Part shown: positions 34,703-44,124 of the stretch, piece by piece
How positions within the stretch are numbered: the first letter of the stretch is position 1
Layout: each line of letters starts with the position of its first letter
NCBI GenBank assembly: GCA_016933055.1
Contig: JAFGBS010000034.1
Coordinates: 1 to 64,000 of the forward strand
DNA: 64,000 nucleotides
Direction of reading: 5' to 3'
Source: Promethearchaeota archaeon
GTDB lineage: Archaea > Asgardarchaeota > Lokiarchaeia > Sigyniarchaeales > Promethearchaeaceae
The notes under the pieces: generated by a model
What the model saw: only the letters and a program-made list of their open reading frames with translations
What the model was told of the DNA's origin: nothing
The model's database searches: none
Made by a program: the position numbers and the translations under genes

Positions 34703-35440
34703 TCATTTAAGACTCATCAACAAGAAATAATTGATTCCAGCGTTCTTACCCATATTCTGGACATTAAGTTGTATAACATGAAAAAACTCCTCGAAGATTT
34801 TTAATTCATTGAATGAGTAGAGATGATAAATTCGGGGTTTTCTTTCTATCCGATTGGATTTTGTAATAACCGTCCAAGGTACTAATACATTATTTTCCCC
34901 TAGTTGGAATCTTTCATGAGCTGAACAACTATCCACAATCGTTTTGTGTGATATTCTTCTGTGATAATTTGTTCTTTTTAGAACATTTTCGTTCTTTCCT
35001 TTATAGGCACCCCACAAAGATAGGATCATTATTCCATCGGGTGCTATAATTTTCGTAATTTTCCGCATAACATTCCGTAATTGGTATTTATATAAAATAT
35101 GATGAAATACTGCTACTGATACAATAATTTGAAGGCTTTTGTCTCGGAAAGGGAGTAAATTTACATCGCATGCAACCCAATTATGTATTTTATGAACATC
35201 TTTTCGATCCCGCGCAATCCGTAATAATTGATACGAAATATCTGTTCCAATATATTTATTCCAGAATTCTGTTAAAACTGGCAAATGTCGACCATTACCC
35301 GTTCCCAAATCGCAACATATACCCTTATTAATGCTCCTTTGCACCAAATCAGTGTTTTTAATCGTTTGTACAAAATTAACGAAAGCATCCCAAGGTTTCC
35401 ATCTTTTATTGGAGAAATCTTCCGCAAATTCATCGTACAT
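34703..35440 (-). CDS. class I SAM methyltransferase, Trm9/ALKBH8-like
   Basis: This 245-residue methyltransferase opens with MYDEFAEDFSNKRWKPWDAF, which resembles the start of Trm9/ALKBH8 tRNA wobble-uridine methyltransferases. The SAM motif is CCDLGTGNGRHLPVL (about 42-56), the acidic motif is YIGTDISYQLL, DVNLLPFRDKS is motif III, and HHILYKYQL follows. It could complete mcm5U-type modification of tRNA, but the family contains many other substrates. It is convergent with the 34196 gene. Confidence in the methyltransferase is high, in the tRNA role low. Confidence 0.75.
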   Translation of the reverse strand: MYDEFAEDFSNKRWKPWDAFVNFVQTIKNTDLVQRSINKGICCDLGTGNGRHLPVLTEFWNKYIGTDISYQLLRIARDRKDVHKIHNWVACDVNLLPFRDKSLQIIVSVAVFHHILYKYQLRNVMRKITKIIAPDGIMILSLWGAYKGKNENVLKRTNYHRRISHKTIVDSCSAHERFQLGENNVLVPWTVITKSNRIERKPRIYHLYSFNELKIFEEFFHVIQLNVQNMGKNAGINYFLLMSLK

Positions 35441-35968
35441 TCTATCGATTAGATATAATACGATTTATATAAAAATTGTGGTTGATTGAATAAACTTCAT
35501 TGATTTCTTAAGAGGTATATGGATTTTGAAGTGATTTTTTTCTTTTAATATAAAGAACATTTTAGACTTTCATGAAGAAAACGTCATCTGATTATTCTTC
35601 ATGAGTTGGTTTTGATTAAAAGAATTTAGAAGCAAGTCAGAACATGATACCAGATGACCCGATTACGTAAGTTCTAATACCAATGCAAAATGAAGCAACA
35701 ATTCTTTACCCATATAATGCATACATTAATCCTTATAGAAAATTTACTATAAGCTTACTACATATATATTAATCCCACTATTACATAATAGGTTTTAATA
35801 GTGTTATAAGCTATAATTCATTTGGAATTAACAAACACAAAGAACTATCATAGGTTATAAGGGGCGCTGAAAATTAGGATCCACGACAAGACCGCTGAAA
35901 TATTTATCGCTCACTTTCCTACATTAGGGGAGAGAATCCATAATCGAATCTATTTATACTTAGAAGAG
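35441..35968. other. intergenic region with two hairpins and an open N-terminal extension
   Basis: A perfect 10-bp inverted repeat, TCATGAAGAA (35570-35579) with TTCTTCATGA (35595-35604), has a 15-base loop. A second one, CACTATTA (35776-35783) with TAATAGTG (35796-35803), lies nearer the next gene. From 35861 the frame of the downstream gene is already open and reads like protein (KTAEIFIAHFPTLGERI) but contains no ATG, GTG or TTG, only a CTG at 35867 behind AAGGGG. Confidence 0.5.
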
Positions 35969-38347
35969 ATGCTTTACAACAATGACATCGATTTGGATGC
36001 TACAATCGACTATAGCACTGATGATTATCAGGAAGTTCTCTCCCGTATTGTGAGTTTGCTGCGTACTGGATTGAATAATTTGGGAGTTGGAATCAATCGT
36101 ATCAATTCGGAATTTAAAAAGGAAAACCGGCATTTTAAACGCGCCACCGAACTTCTTAACTATAAAGAATGGGTATATCGTAAACTCAATAAAACGATTG
36201 ACTCTTTACTATACAGTGAATTGCTCACCTATTTTGTAGATGATGAGAATTCAATACTAAACCATTTTATTGAAATGGGGTTATTTGATGCAGATATACT
36301 TGAGCGGTTCGACGAAATAAAGAAACGATATCCCAATCTTGTTATATATCTTAACTGGGATCACCGACTGAAAGAAAAATTAAGCGAAAAACTATATACG
36401 GAACAAAACTTTGAGAAATTATTTAAATTCGAAGATACTGAGGCAGATCTCCAAAATTTATTTTCATTGTATAATATGGCACAAAACCTTGCTATGCCCA
36501 CAGTGAATATTTCAGATGCGATTGATTATTTAATGAAAAAAACTAATTCATGGAGCGCTATTAATGAGAACGTATCTATTCTACGCCCTCTTACTCTTTT
36601 CGCAGGTGTACAACTGGCCATTCAAAATGGTATCTCAATTGATACCTCCATCTGTTCTGATGAATTATTCACACTCATCCATGCAATTGTGAATGTACTA
36701 AAAGATCCTATCTTTTCAGACCCCTATAAAGTGTACTATATCGTTAACGCTGCCAAACTTTTGGGCATAGAATTCACGGAAAACATCATTAACGGATTAA
36801 TCTCCCTAGATTATAATAGTGTATCCAAAGAAAATTTAGAACTTCATACTACAGACCGATTAGCATTAATTTTATTAATCTTTAAAGAGCTAGGACGCGT
36901 GAATAAGTTACCAGAGACTGCACGATATGTCATTTTAGACATTATAAACGAACGAGCTCAAAACGAGTCTGCATTCTGGAAAATGGAATCGATTTGGGGT
37001 TTATTGAATATAATGATAGAGACCAAATCCATCGAAGTAGACACAATTGGAGATATCTTGGAATTTACAATATCCCGTATGCATGAATTAGCAGAAAATA
37101 TTTCACTTGATGATGTAAACGGTATCGCAAAAATTTTCCTTGGTACAAGGATAATGAAAACCATTAGTTATCATTTCAATACTGATATGGTTAAGGGACT
37201 AGAACAGTATCTATTCAATGAATTACGACTTCAACATAAGACAATTCCAAAAGATATGATCGAATCATTAATAAAAGATGTTGAAAAACCTAAAGGCCCC
37301 ACAATCAAAGTAAGGGATCTGGGTTTAGCTGATACGTTTACGTCTGAATTGGAAAAATTACAGCAAATTCAACAGAAAAAGCAGCAAATTAAAGGCTCAA
37401 ATGAATTAATTGAATCTTATGATTTACAAAAACAAAAAAACCAATTAGAAGAAAAAATATTAGATAATTCTCCTCAATTGATTATTTCCTATTTGGTTCA
37501 TCCCGTCGGGATATCAAAGAATTATCTTGATAAAATTAATTTTAATTATGAGGCAATCGTGAATCCTCCAAATCATATCTATGATTCCCTTCAGAAACTC
37601 CATGAATATGTGACAATAGAACATTTACTTAAACTAGGACATCATTTCACAAAAAAAGAGGTGTTAAATGTCACTAAACCCTTCTTAAAAGGCAGTGCTT
37701 TTGGGGAAAAGGATGCATCTACACCTGATGTTGTCAGCACGTACTATGGATTGTCAATTTACCGGGATTACAATATGTTGACATTGTTAGATTTGAATGG
37801 CATCCATTATTTTCTGATGAAGGAATTGAAAGATTTCAATCCATTGAACTTGTATCAGAATGAGAAGTTATTCCTTTCTCTAAAATTGTTGGAGCAAGAA
37901 AAAATCAAGATAAGCAAGTTCCCGGAGCTCATTAATAAAATTTTGAATACAGACTTCACTGACTACCAAGATTTTAATCCATTATTGGAAACATTTGGAC
38001 AAGTTCTTGCATTAGATATGATTGGAGAAGATATCAATCGATCTCAATTAGAATCGCAGTACATGGATTTGGTTATTTCAGAAATTGATGAAGAGGGATG
38101 TATTAAACAAACAATCACGGATACAGCCAAGGTGCTTATTACTATTGGATTATTTGGAGACTATGACCGTTATTATGAAATCTGTGAGCAAATGGTAAAT
38201 TTTATAGTTGAGAAGGGGGTGTATTTTGATCCCGATCAGGTCGAACGTACATCTTCATGGGCAAATGAGAACATTGAATACGAAATCGAACTGACGAAAA
38301 GTTATTGGGCTTTACTTGCTTTAATGGCATTTAAACCTGTAAATTGA
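35969..38347 (+). CDS. large helical protein of unknown function (792 residues)
   Basis: I do not recognise this protein. It is soluble, acidic and almost fully helical, with a glutamine/lysine coiled coil around residues 465-500 (LEKLQQIQQKKQQIKG). A C-terminal ~280 residues show repeated helix pairs (DVVSTYYGLSIYRDY, NEKLFLSLKLLEQEK, KSYWALLALMAF) that resemble an alpha/alpha toroid, as in prenyltransferase or terpene-cyclase folds, but no catalytic motif is present. ATG 35969 is the first standard start; the frame remains open to 35861 with a CTG at 35867, so the real protein may be 34 residues longer. A scaffold or adaptor role is possible. Confidence 0.7.
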   Translation: MLYNNDIDLDATIDYSTDDYQEVLSRIVSLLRTGLNNLGVGINRINSEFKKENRHFKRATELLNYKEWVYRKLNKTIDSLLYSELLTYFVDDENSILNHFIEMGLFDADILERFDEIKKRYPNLVIYLNWDHRLKEKLSEKLYTEQNFEKLFKFEDTEADLQNLFSLYNMAQNLAMPTVNISDAIDYLMKKTNSWSAINENVSILRPLTLFAGVQLAIQNGISIDTSICSDELFTLIHAIVNVLKDPIFSDPYKVYYIVNAAKLLGIEFTENIINGLISLDYNSVSKENLELHTTDRLALILLIFKELGRVNKLPETARYVILDIINERAQNESAFWKMESIWGLLNIMIETKSIEVDTIGDILEFTISRMHELAENISLDDVNGIAKIFLGTRIMKTISYHFNTDMVKGLEQYLFNELRLQHKTIPKDMIESLIKDVEKPKGPTIKVRDLGLADTFTSELEKLQQIQQKKQQIKGSNELIESYDLQKQKNQLEEKILDNSPQLIISYLVHPVGISKNYLDKINFNYEAIVNPPNHIYDSLQKLHEYVTIEHLLKLGHHFTKKEVLNVTKPFLKGSAFGEKDASTPDVVSTYYGLSIYRDYNMLTLLDLNGIHYFLMKELKDFNPLNLYQNEKLFLSLKLLEQEKIKISKFPELINKILNTDFTDYQDFNPLLETFGQVLALDMIGEDINRSQLESQYMDLVISEIDEEGCIKQTITDTAKVLITIGLFGDYDRYYEICEQMVNFIVEKGVYFDPDQVERTSSWANENIEYEIELTKSYWALLALMAFKPVN

Positions 38348-38386
38348 CCATTTTTTCATTTTTTAAAGATTCTGAGATCATTTGGA

Positions 38387-39040
38387 ATGGAACAACGAAT
38401 AGAATTAGCAAATAATTTGAATGTATTAAGATTTACGTGTACAAAATGTGGTAAATGTTGTAAAGATCCGAATACTTTTATAAATGTCACCTATCATGAT
38501 ATATTGCGCTTGAGAAAGGGGCTTAAGCTTTCATTAGAGGAAATTTTGGAAGTTATTGGTTTTTACACCTTTAGCAAGGTAAATATCGAAAAATTCATGA
38601 GTCAAATGGTATATGCCCCCATTCAAACAGAACAAGGTCTTGCATTTATCGGATTGTTGAAAAAACAAGATTCTCGATGCACTTTTCTTGGTGAAGATGA
38701 CACTTGCACAATATATGAACATCGACCCGCCATATGTCGTACATTTCCATTCACTTTTCTTATGAGTGAAGATGGAAAGAAAATTACCAATAAAATTGGA
38801 TACACTAAAAAAGGTATAGATTACTGTCCCGGCATTAAAAAAACAGCCCCTATCGTAAAAAAAAAGAAAATAGGGATTAAATTAACCACCTCCTTAGCAG
38901 AGATTGCTTCAGATGCCAAGATGGTGGAAAGTTGGAACAAAATGGTCGAAAATAAGCAAATTCAACCGAAAGCAGCAAAATATATCGCATCTATTTTATT
39001 GATGGAAGACAAACTAAAGGAAGAAAAATCCCATAATTAA
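38387..39040 (+). CDS. YkgJ-family cysteine-cluster protein
   Basis: This 217-residue protein has the YkgJ (CxxCxxCC) metal or Fe-S site: CTKCGKCC (about 18-25), CTFLGEDDTCTIYEHRP (about 104-120) and ICRTFPF. Such proteins bind zinc or an Fe-S cluster; the role is not established. The C-terminal ~70 residues are basic and helical. It follows the 792-residue gene by 39 bases and may share its transcript. Confidence 0.82.
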   Translation: MEQRIELANNLNVLRFTCTKCGKCCKDPNTFINVTYHDILRLRKGLKLSLEEILEVIGFYTFSKVNIEKFMSQMVYAPIQTEQGLAFIGLLKKQDSRCTFLGEDDTCTIYEHRPAICRTFPFTFLMSEDGKKITNKIGYTKKGIDYCPGIKKTAPIVKKKKIGIKLTTSLAEIASDAKMVESWNKMVENKQIQPKAAKYIASILLMEDKLKEEKSHN

Positions 39041-39065
39041 GTATTTTTAGAATATTTTCCATTGA

Positions 39066-39791
39066 TCATGAATTCTCTTGGTGTAATAGCAAATTAAGTA
39101 TTTCTGATAAAGAAGCGATAATCGTACAATCACAAACTCTTCCTTTATTGGGATCCAAGAGAATTGGAGTTATACCGGAATTCTTAGCTCCGATAGCGTC
39201 AAATATGTATGAATCTCCTACATGAAACACGTTGTTTGGGGAATTAACATGCAATTCCTCCAGAGCTATTTTAAATATTGCCGGATTAGGTTTTGCTACT
39301 CCACGTTCACCTGATAATACTATGGAAGAGAAAAATTCGGTTAACTTGGAATGATTCAGCATCTTATATCGATCTTGCACATGCTTTTTGGGCAAATTCG
39401 ACACGAGTCCTAATTTTATCTCGTTTTTCCGGAGGACTTCAAGAGTGGATATTGCATCGGGGAATATTTTATAATGATGCATTTTACGGGCAAGAAATCG
39501 TTTAGCAAGGATTTCCTTCGCTTCAGTCGAGTGGATACCCACAGTTTCCAGGAGAATTTCATCCCCTCTTCTCCAATCTTGATCCGTCATCCAACCAGTA
39601 GAATACTCTTTTTTCTGTAATAAAAGCGTATGAATATATTCTTCTTGCTTCTGAAATGCGATAGATAAGATGGGATCCGTATCTTGAATGTTTTTGCCAA
39701 ACTGACGTGCTACACTTCCAAGAATGGAGTAATTAGAGGGATAATAATCAAACAACGTCCCCCCAAAATCAAACAATACAGCATCTACCAT
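39066..39791 (-). CDS. HAD-superfamily hydrolase
   Basis: This 241-residue phosphatase-like HAD protein has the nucleophile motif LFDFGGTLFD (Asp in DxGGT, residue about 8), motif II LVSNLP, motif III Lys in GVAKPNPAIF, and motif IV GDSYIFDAIGAKNSG. The all-helical cap (about 17-100) is of the C1 type. It is probably a small-metabolite phosphatase; the substrate is unknown. It is convergent with the YkgJ gene, 25 bases apart. Confidence 0.85.
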   Translation of the reverse strand: MVDAVLFDFGGTLFDYYPSNYSILGSVARQFGKNIQDTDPILSIAFQKQEEYIHTLLLQKKEYSTGWMTDQDWRRGDEILLETVGIHSTEAKEILAKRFLARKMHHYKIFPDAISTLEVLRKNEIKLGLVSNLPKKHVQDRYKMLNHSKLTEFFSSIVLSGERGVAKPNPAIFKIALEELHVNSPNNVFHVGDSYIFDAIGAKNSGITPILLDPNKGRVCDCTIIASLSEILNLLLHQENS

Positions 39792-39890
39792 AACAATTAA
39801 AAAACCCTATCTTATTTCAAAATTGAGGTAGGATTATTTTTTTAAACAGAGAGTATTTACCTAAGCATATTCAGTATATAGGTTTTCAGC

Positions 39891-41006
39891 GTGTCAAATT
39901 ATTATCTCATTACCTTTGCGGATTTTTCTGAAATTCTTAAAACTCTGATTCGGGAAAAAATCGTCGATAAAGTCATTTCTGGAGAGGGTAAACGGAATAG
40001 ATTTCAGATTTCCCCTTTACTAGAATCTGATCCGAAGAAATTGGAAGAATTTCCATTGTCATCTTTATTCATTTATAATTTCGACCGTATAAACAGTGCA
40101 TCGAAGTTTCTCCATAAAAAGGCAGGAGGAGCTCTTACGGAAAAGATTGCTATGATCGGGCATCCTGCCGATGCTAGAGCCCTTATTGAATTAGGTAAAC
40201 GGCTACAGGTTGAGCTAAATAATGTTTTTGTGATCGTTCTGGAAAATATCGGAACAATTCAAGCCAATGATGTCATAAATTTACTTAAAGAAGAAGGAAT
40301 TGATCCGGAATCAGTAGAAGATGATTTCCTGACGGATGAAGAATATCAGATCAAACTGAAGGATGGAACGATTAAAAAATATCCTCTTGGAAAAAAGATC
40401 GATATCACCGATAATGATAAACGGGCGGACATTAAAAAATTAGACCAGAATTTTGATTTAGGCATCACATGGATTACACTTGAACCATTTTCTCATGAAT
40501 TAATACTACGAATTGGTAGTGAGAAAGCTAAAGATCTATTTTCCAAGTTGACTATTAAAAAAGTTGAGGTAAACACAAAAAAACTCGATGTATTATTGAA
40601 AAAGCAATCCGAAATCATGGAAAAGGCACGGATCCAAAAAGAGAAGGATATTTCAGAATATCTTTCCCGACCAGATCGAATTAACGAACTCGCAAAATGC
40701 ACCATGTGTGGGGTGTGTATCAATGCATGTCCCGTTTGTTTCTGTACAGATTGTATCTTGCAAAAACAGCGGAAAGAAAAGAACATTGACAATTTGACTT
40801 ATCAGATGACTCGTGTAGCCCATATCGGGGATTCTTGCGTTAATTGCGGGAAATGTGACATAAATTGTCCCACCCATCTTCCATTATCCCTTTATTTTTA
40901 TTCTGTAACCACTAAAATAAAAAACGAATTCAAATACGAAACAGGAATGAAAAAGAAAGAACCTATTCCTCGTTCTTGGACTGCTTTGGAACGAGGAACC
41001 ACATGA
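39891..41006 (+). CDS. FrhB/FdhB-like iron-sulfur flavoprotein
   Basis: This 371-residue protein starts at GTG. Its first half fits the beta-subunit fold of F420-reducing hydrogenase/formate dehydrogenase (IAMIGHPADARALIELGKR). The C-terminal part has two [4Fe-4S] motifs, CTMCGVCINACPVCFCTDC (about 265-283) and CVNCGKCDINCP (about 318-329). Such subunits move electrons between flavin, F420 or formate modules and Fe-S partners. No catalytic formate dehydrogenase gene is adjacent. It starts 100 bases after the HAD gene's start on the other strand, and it is convergent with the cysteine desulfurase by six bases. Confidence 0.78.
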   Translation: MSNYYLITFADFSEILKTLIREKIVDKVISGEGKRNRFQISPLLESDPKKLEEFPLSSLFIYNFDRINSASKFLHKKAGGALTEKIAMIGHPADARALIELGKRLQVELNNVFVIVLENIGTIQANDVINLLKEEGIDPESVEDDFLTDEEYQIKLKDGTIKKYPLGKKIDITDNDKRADIKKLDQNFDLGITWITLEPFSHELILRIGSEKAKDLFSKLTIKKVEVNTKKLDVLLKKQSEIMEKARIQKEKDISEYLSRPDRINELAKCTMCGVCINACPVCFCTDCILQKQRKEKNIDNLTYQMTRVAHIGDSCVNCGKCDINCPTHLPLSLYFYSVTTKIKNEFKYETGMKKKEPIPRSWTALERGTT

Positions 41007-41012
41007 CTTTTA

Positions 41013-42233
41013 TTATTTACGTAATTTATTGACGGATTCTTCTAACGCAATTTTTATTCTTTTTATATGATCTGATGTCGTATATCTACCCGTGGATATA
41101 CGTAGAGTGCCTTGTTGATATTCAGAAGGCAATCGAAGAGCTTCAATGACATGACTAACCTCATCCGATTGTGCGATGCATGCAGAACCCGTACTAACAG
41201 CAATTTTGCGCTGATCCAATTCTGTCAGCAAGTCAAATCCGTTCACATTCTTAAAACTGAAGTTATTATGGCTTGCTAAACGGTTGTTCGGATGACCATT
41301 TAATCGTGAATCCGGAATAGTACTTAAAACAAAACCCGTTAATTCTTGTTGAAATTCTCGTAATCGATTCATTTCTTCGTTACGAACTTCCTCCATGATT
41401 TCATAAGCTTTCGCAAAACCGACAATACTTTGCACGTTTACGGTAGCGGGTCGTAATTTATTTTCTTGTCCACCTCCGAACATGATCGGTTCCAGAAAGA
41501 AATCTTCTTCATCAGGCTCTTGTTCATTCCAATCATCAATTGGGGTCCTTCGACCCGAATTTTTAATATAAAGCAATCCGATGCCCTTTGGGCCATATAA
41601 TTTATGAGCTGATGCAGATAGCATATCCAACTTCATTTCGTTTGGGTCAATGTAAATTTTACCAAAAGATTGAACGGTATCGGAATGAAATAGGATATTC
41701 TCATCTTTCGCCAATTTCCCGATTTCTTTGATCGGTTGAATTGTTCCTAATTCATTATTTACATGCATTATGGTTATGAGTATTGTGTTTTTTGTGATAG
41801 ATTCTTGAATTTTTTTTACTGCGACTATTCCATCTGACTCCACAGGAACATATGTAACATTTACCCCGAGTTTTTCTAAGTATTCACATGATTTCCAGAT
41901 TGCATGATGTTCGATAGCACTAGTTATAATGTGTGGCCGCACTCCCGGATTATCCCGCATGAATTTACGAGTAACTCCTAATGTAGCAATATTGTCCGAC
42001 TCGGTACCCCCACTCGTAAATATTATTTCCCTCGGATGCACATTCATAGATTCTGCAAACATTTTCCGAGACATTTGGAGTTGTTCATGGGATTTAAACC
42101 CAAAATCATGTACGGATTCTGAATTCCCATATTGTTGAAATGAATTATTCATAGCCTCCAATACGCGCGGATCTATAGGAGTAGTTGCAGCAAAATCCAG
42201 ATAGATACTTTCTTGAGAACTCAAGCTTATCAA
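41013..42233 (-). CDS. cysteine desulfurase (NifS/IscS family)
   Basis: This 406-residue PLP enzyme takes sulfur from cysteine for Fe-S clusters or tRNA thiolation. Motifs are IYLDFAATTPIDP (about 11-23), TSGGTESDNIA, HSDTVQSFGKI, the PLP lysine in SASAHKLYGPKG, and the active-site cysteine loop STGSACIAQSDEV. It looks catalytically complete. The first codon is TTG 42233 with no clear ribosome site, so the true start may be a few codons away. It is divergent from thioredoxin reductase, with about 200 bases between. Confidence 0.92.
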   Translation of the reverse strand: MISLSSQESIYLDFAATTPIDPRVLEAMNNSFQQYGNSESVHDFGFKSHEQLQMSRKMFAESMNVHPREIIFTSGGTESDNIATLGVTRKFMRDNPGVRPHIITSAIEHHAIWKSCEYLEKLGVNVTYVPVESDGIVAVKKIQESITKNTILITIMHVNNELGTIQPIKEIGKLAKDENILFHSDTVQSFGKIYIDPNEMKLDMLSASAHKLYGPKGIGLLYIKNSGRRTPIDDWNEQEPDEEDFFLEPIMFGGGQENKLRPATVNVQSIVGFAKAYEIMEEVRNEEMNRLREFQQELTGFVLSTIPDSRLNGHPNNRLASHNNFSFKNVNGFDLLTELDQRKIAVSTGSACIAQSDEVSHVIEALRLPSEYQQGTLRISTGRYTTSDHIKRIKIALEESVNKLRK

Positions 42234-42438
42234 TCAGACAAGCTATGTAGAAAAAATAAATTTTATGTTTTTTCTGAATTTTTTCCCTCTTAATCTTAAC
42301 ATTTAAAATCATAAAAAGAGCATGCATCCCACGTATTGGATTTATTAAAAAATAGGGGAAAGCTTTAGAAGACAAAAAGAAAATCAATAAAAATCTCAGT
42401 TAATAGATTTCTGTGTAGGTAGCTTTAATGCTTTACGG

Positions 42439-43365
42439 ATGATTAACATGACAGAAACCGTGTATGATGTAATAGTGATTGGGAGTGGACCAGCCGGTAT
42501 TACTGCGGCAATATATGCTCAAAGGTACGCATTAAAGACAGCTTTGATAGGGAATTCTTGGGGGGGTGCAATTTCTAAAACACATGTCATTGAAAACTAT
42601 CCTGGATTCAAAACTGCTAGTGGATTCGACTTTATGCAAAAATGGAGGGAAAATATAGAATATTTAGGAATTGAAGAAATCCCTGATAACGTTACCAAGA
42701 TTGAACATTTAGATGACGGACGATTCCGTGTGCTTATGGATTTTGGGACACCTCTAATTGCTTTAACAATTATTTATGCTTTAGGAATGGAGGAAAGGAA
42801 AATGGGAGTGCCTGGGGAGGAGGAGTTATTGGGACGAGGGGTCTCATATTGTGCAACTTGTGATGGTCCATTTTTTAAAGGAAAAAGAATCGGTGTTATA
42901 GGAGGGTCGGATACTGCAGCAAAAGAAGCACTATATTTATCACAATTAGCCGAAAAAGTCTATATGATTTACCGAAATCAAGAGATCAGACCCGAACCGA
43001 TTAATAAGAAGCGAGTAGAAGCGAATCCAAAAATAGAAATTATTCCCAACACCACAATAACCTCTATAAACGGAACACAAAAAGTAGAATCAGTTACTTT
43101 CCATACTGGAGAAAAATTTCCATTAGATGCAGTTTTTGTCGAAATTGGTGCCGATCCGCGCTCGAAAATGGCAAAGGAATTGGGGGTGCTTATAAATAGC
43201 AAAAACGAGGTCATCGTGGATGAACAAATGCATTCAAATATTCCCGGATTTTTTGCGGCGGGTGATGTAGTTAATCGAAGGGAAAAACAAGTGATAGTTG
43301 CTTCAGGACATGGAGCGATTGCAGCTTTTTCAGCGTATGATTATGTACAAGCCAAAAAACCATGA
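42439..43365 (+). CDS. trxB: thioredoxin reductase (TrxB-like)
   Basis: This 308-residue flavoprotein has FAD motif VIGSGPAGITAA (13-24), the redox-active Cys138 and Cys141 in SYCATCDGPF, and the NAD(P) motif GVIGGSDTAAKEA (152-164). The C-terminal FAD motif is GFFAAGDV. After the NAD(P) Rossmann strand the usual HRRxxFRA is replaced by YRNQEIRPEP, so coenzyme preference may differ from NADPH. Starts at 42439 and 42448 are both possible. It would keep thioredoxin or glutaredoxin-like proteins reduced. Confidence 0.9.
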   Translation: MINMTETVYDVIVIGSGPAGITAAIYAQRYALKTALIGNSWGGAISKTHVIENYPGFKTASGFDFMQKWRENIEYLGIEEIPDNVTKIEHLDDGRFRVLMDFGTPLIALTIIYALGMEERKMGVPGEEELLGRGVSYCATCDGPFFKGKRIGVIGGSDTAAKEALYLSQLAEKVYMIYRNQEIRPEPINKKRVEANPKIEIIPNTTITSINGTQKVESVTFHTGEKFPLDAVFVEIGADPRSKMAKELGVLINSKNEVIVDEQMHSNIPGFFAAGDVVNRREKQVIVASGHGAIAAFSAYDYVQAKKP

Positions 43366-43375
43366 ATAGATAGGT

Positions 43376-43936
43376 TTACTTCAATTCATACATATATAAT
43401 GTACAGTTTTTTACTCTTCTTAATGCATCAATAATCCGTTCTCCTGTAATATAGTATGCTAGTAAAGCCAGATTTTCCCGATGGGTAACCACTAATAATT
43501 TAGAATCTTTTGGATAGGTTTCTTTTATAAATGTAATAAAATCTTCACATCTTTTAGCTAGTTTTTCGGTGGATTCTCCTCCCGGAGGGCAAAAATCAGG
43601 ATCTCCTCGTATCCATTTCTCATAATCCTCAGGAAATTTCTCTTTAATTTCATCGAGTGTCATACCTGAAAAAATTCCCACATTCCGGGAATTTAACAGT
43701 TTATTATATAGTATTGTTTTATTCTGGTCTCCACAAATCAATTCTGCCGTCATTTTTGCACGCTTTCGATAGGAACTAAAAATAATATCGTAAGATTCGG
43801 ATGTGTTTTTTAATTGTTCACCCAATCGCTTAGCCTGTTCTATCCCTTCTTCGTTTAAAGGCGGATCGGCTTGGCCTTGTATTTTCTTTAAAGAATTCCA
43901 CGTAGTAGTCCCATGTCGAACGATCGAAATATACAT
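43376..43936 (-). CDS. histidine phosphatase (phosphoglycerate mutase-like)
   Basis: This 186-residue protein has the phosphohistidine motif SIVRHGTTTWN at its start, with Arg/Glu residues in QGQADPPLNEEG. A second histidine in VTHRENLALLAYY completes the branch-1 active site. The family includes cofactor-dependent PGM, cobalamin and sugar phosphatases; the substrate is unclear. It is convergent with trxB by 11 bases. Confidence 0.88.
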   Translation of the reverse strand: MYISIVRHGTTTWNSLKKIQGQADPPLNEEGIEQAKRLGEQLKNTSESYDIIFSSYRKRAKMTAELICGDQNKTILYNKLLNSRNVGIFSGMTLDEIKEKFPEDYEKWIRGDPDFCPPGGESTEKLAKRCEDFITFIKETYPKDSKLLVVTHRENLALLAYYITGERIIDALRRVKNCTLYMYELK

Positions 43937-44124
43937 ATTAGTACCTAATCCGAAGAAATTATGAAGTTATTCAAAATCAATTGTAACAGAGTGACAAACA
44001 TTTCTTGATTCTAATAACCAAAAAAATCGCTATTCTTTCCTTTTATTTCACAAAATCTCCATTAGTTTATAATTTACATCAAGAACTCTTAATTAAAAGT
44101 TTTCAAAAGTATACTTGGTTAGGT

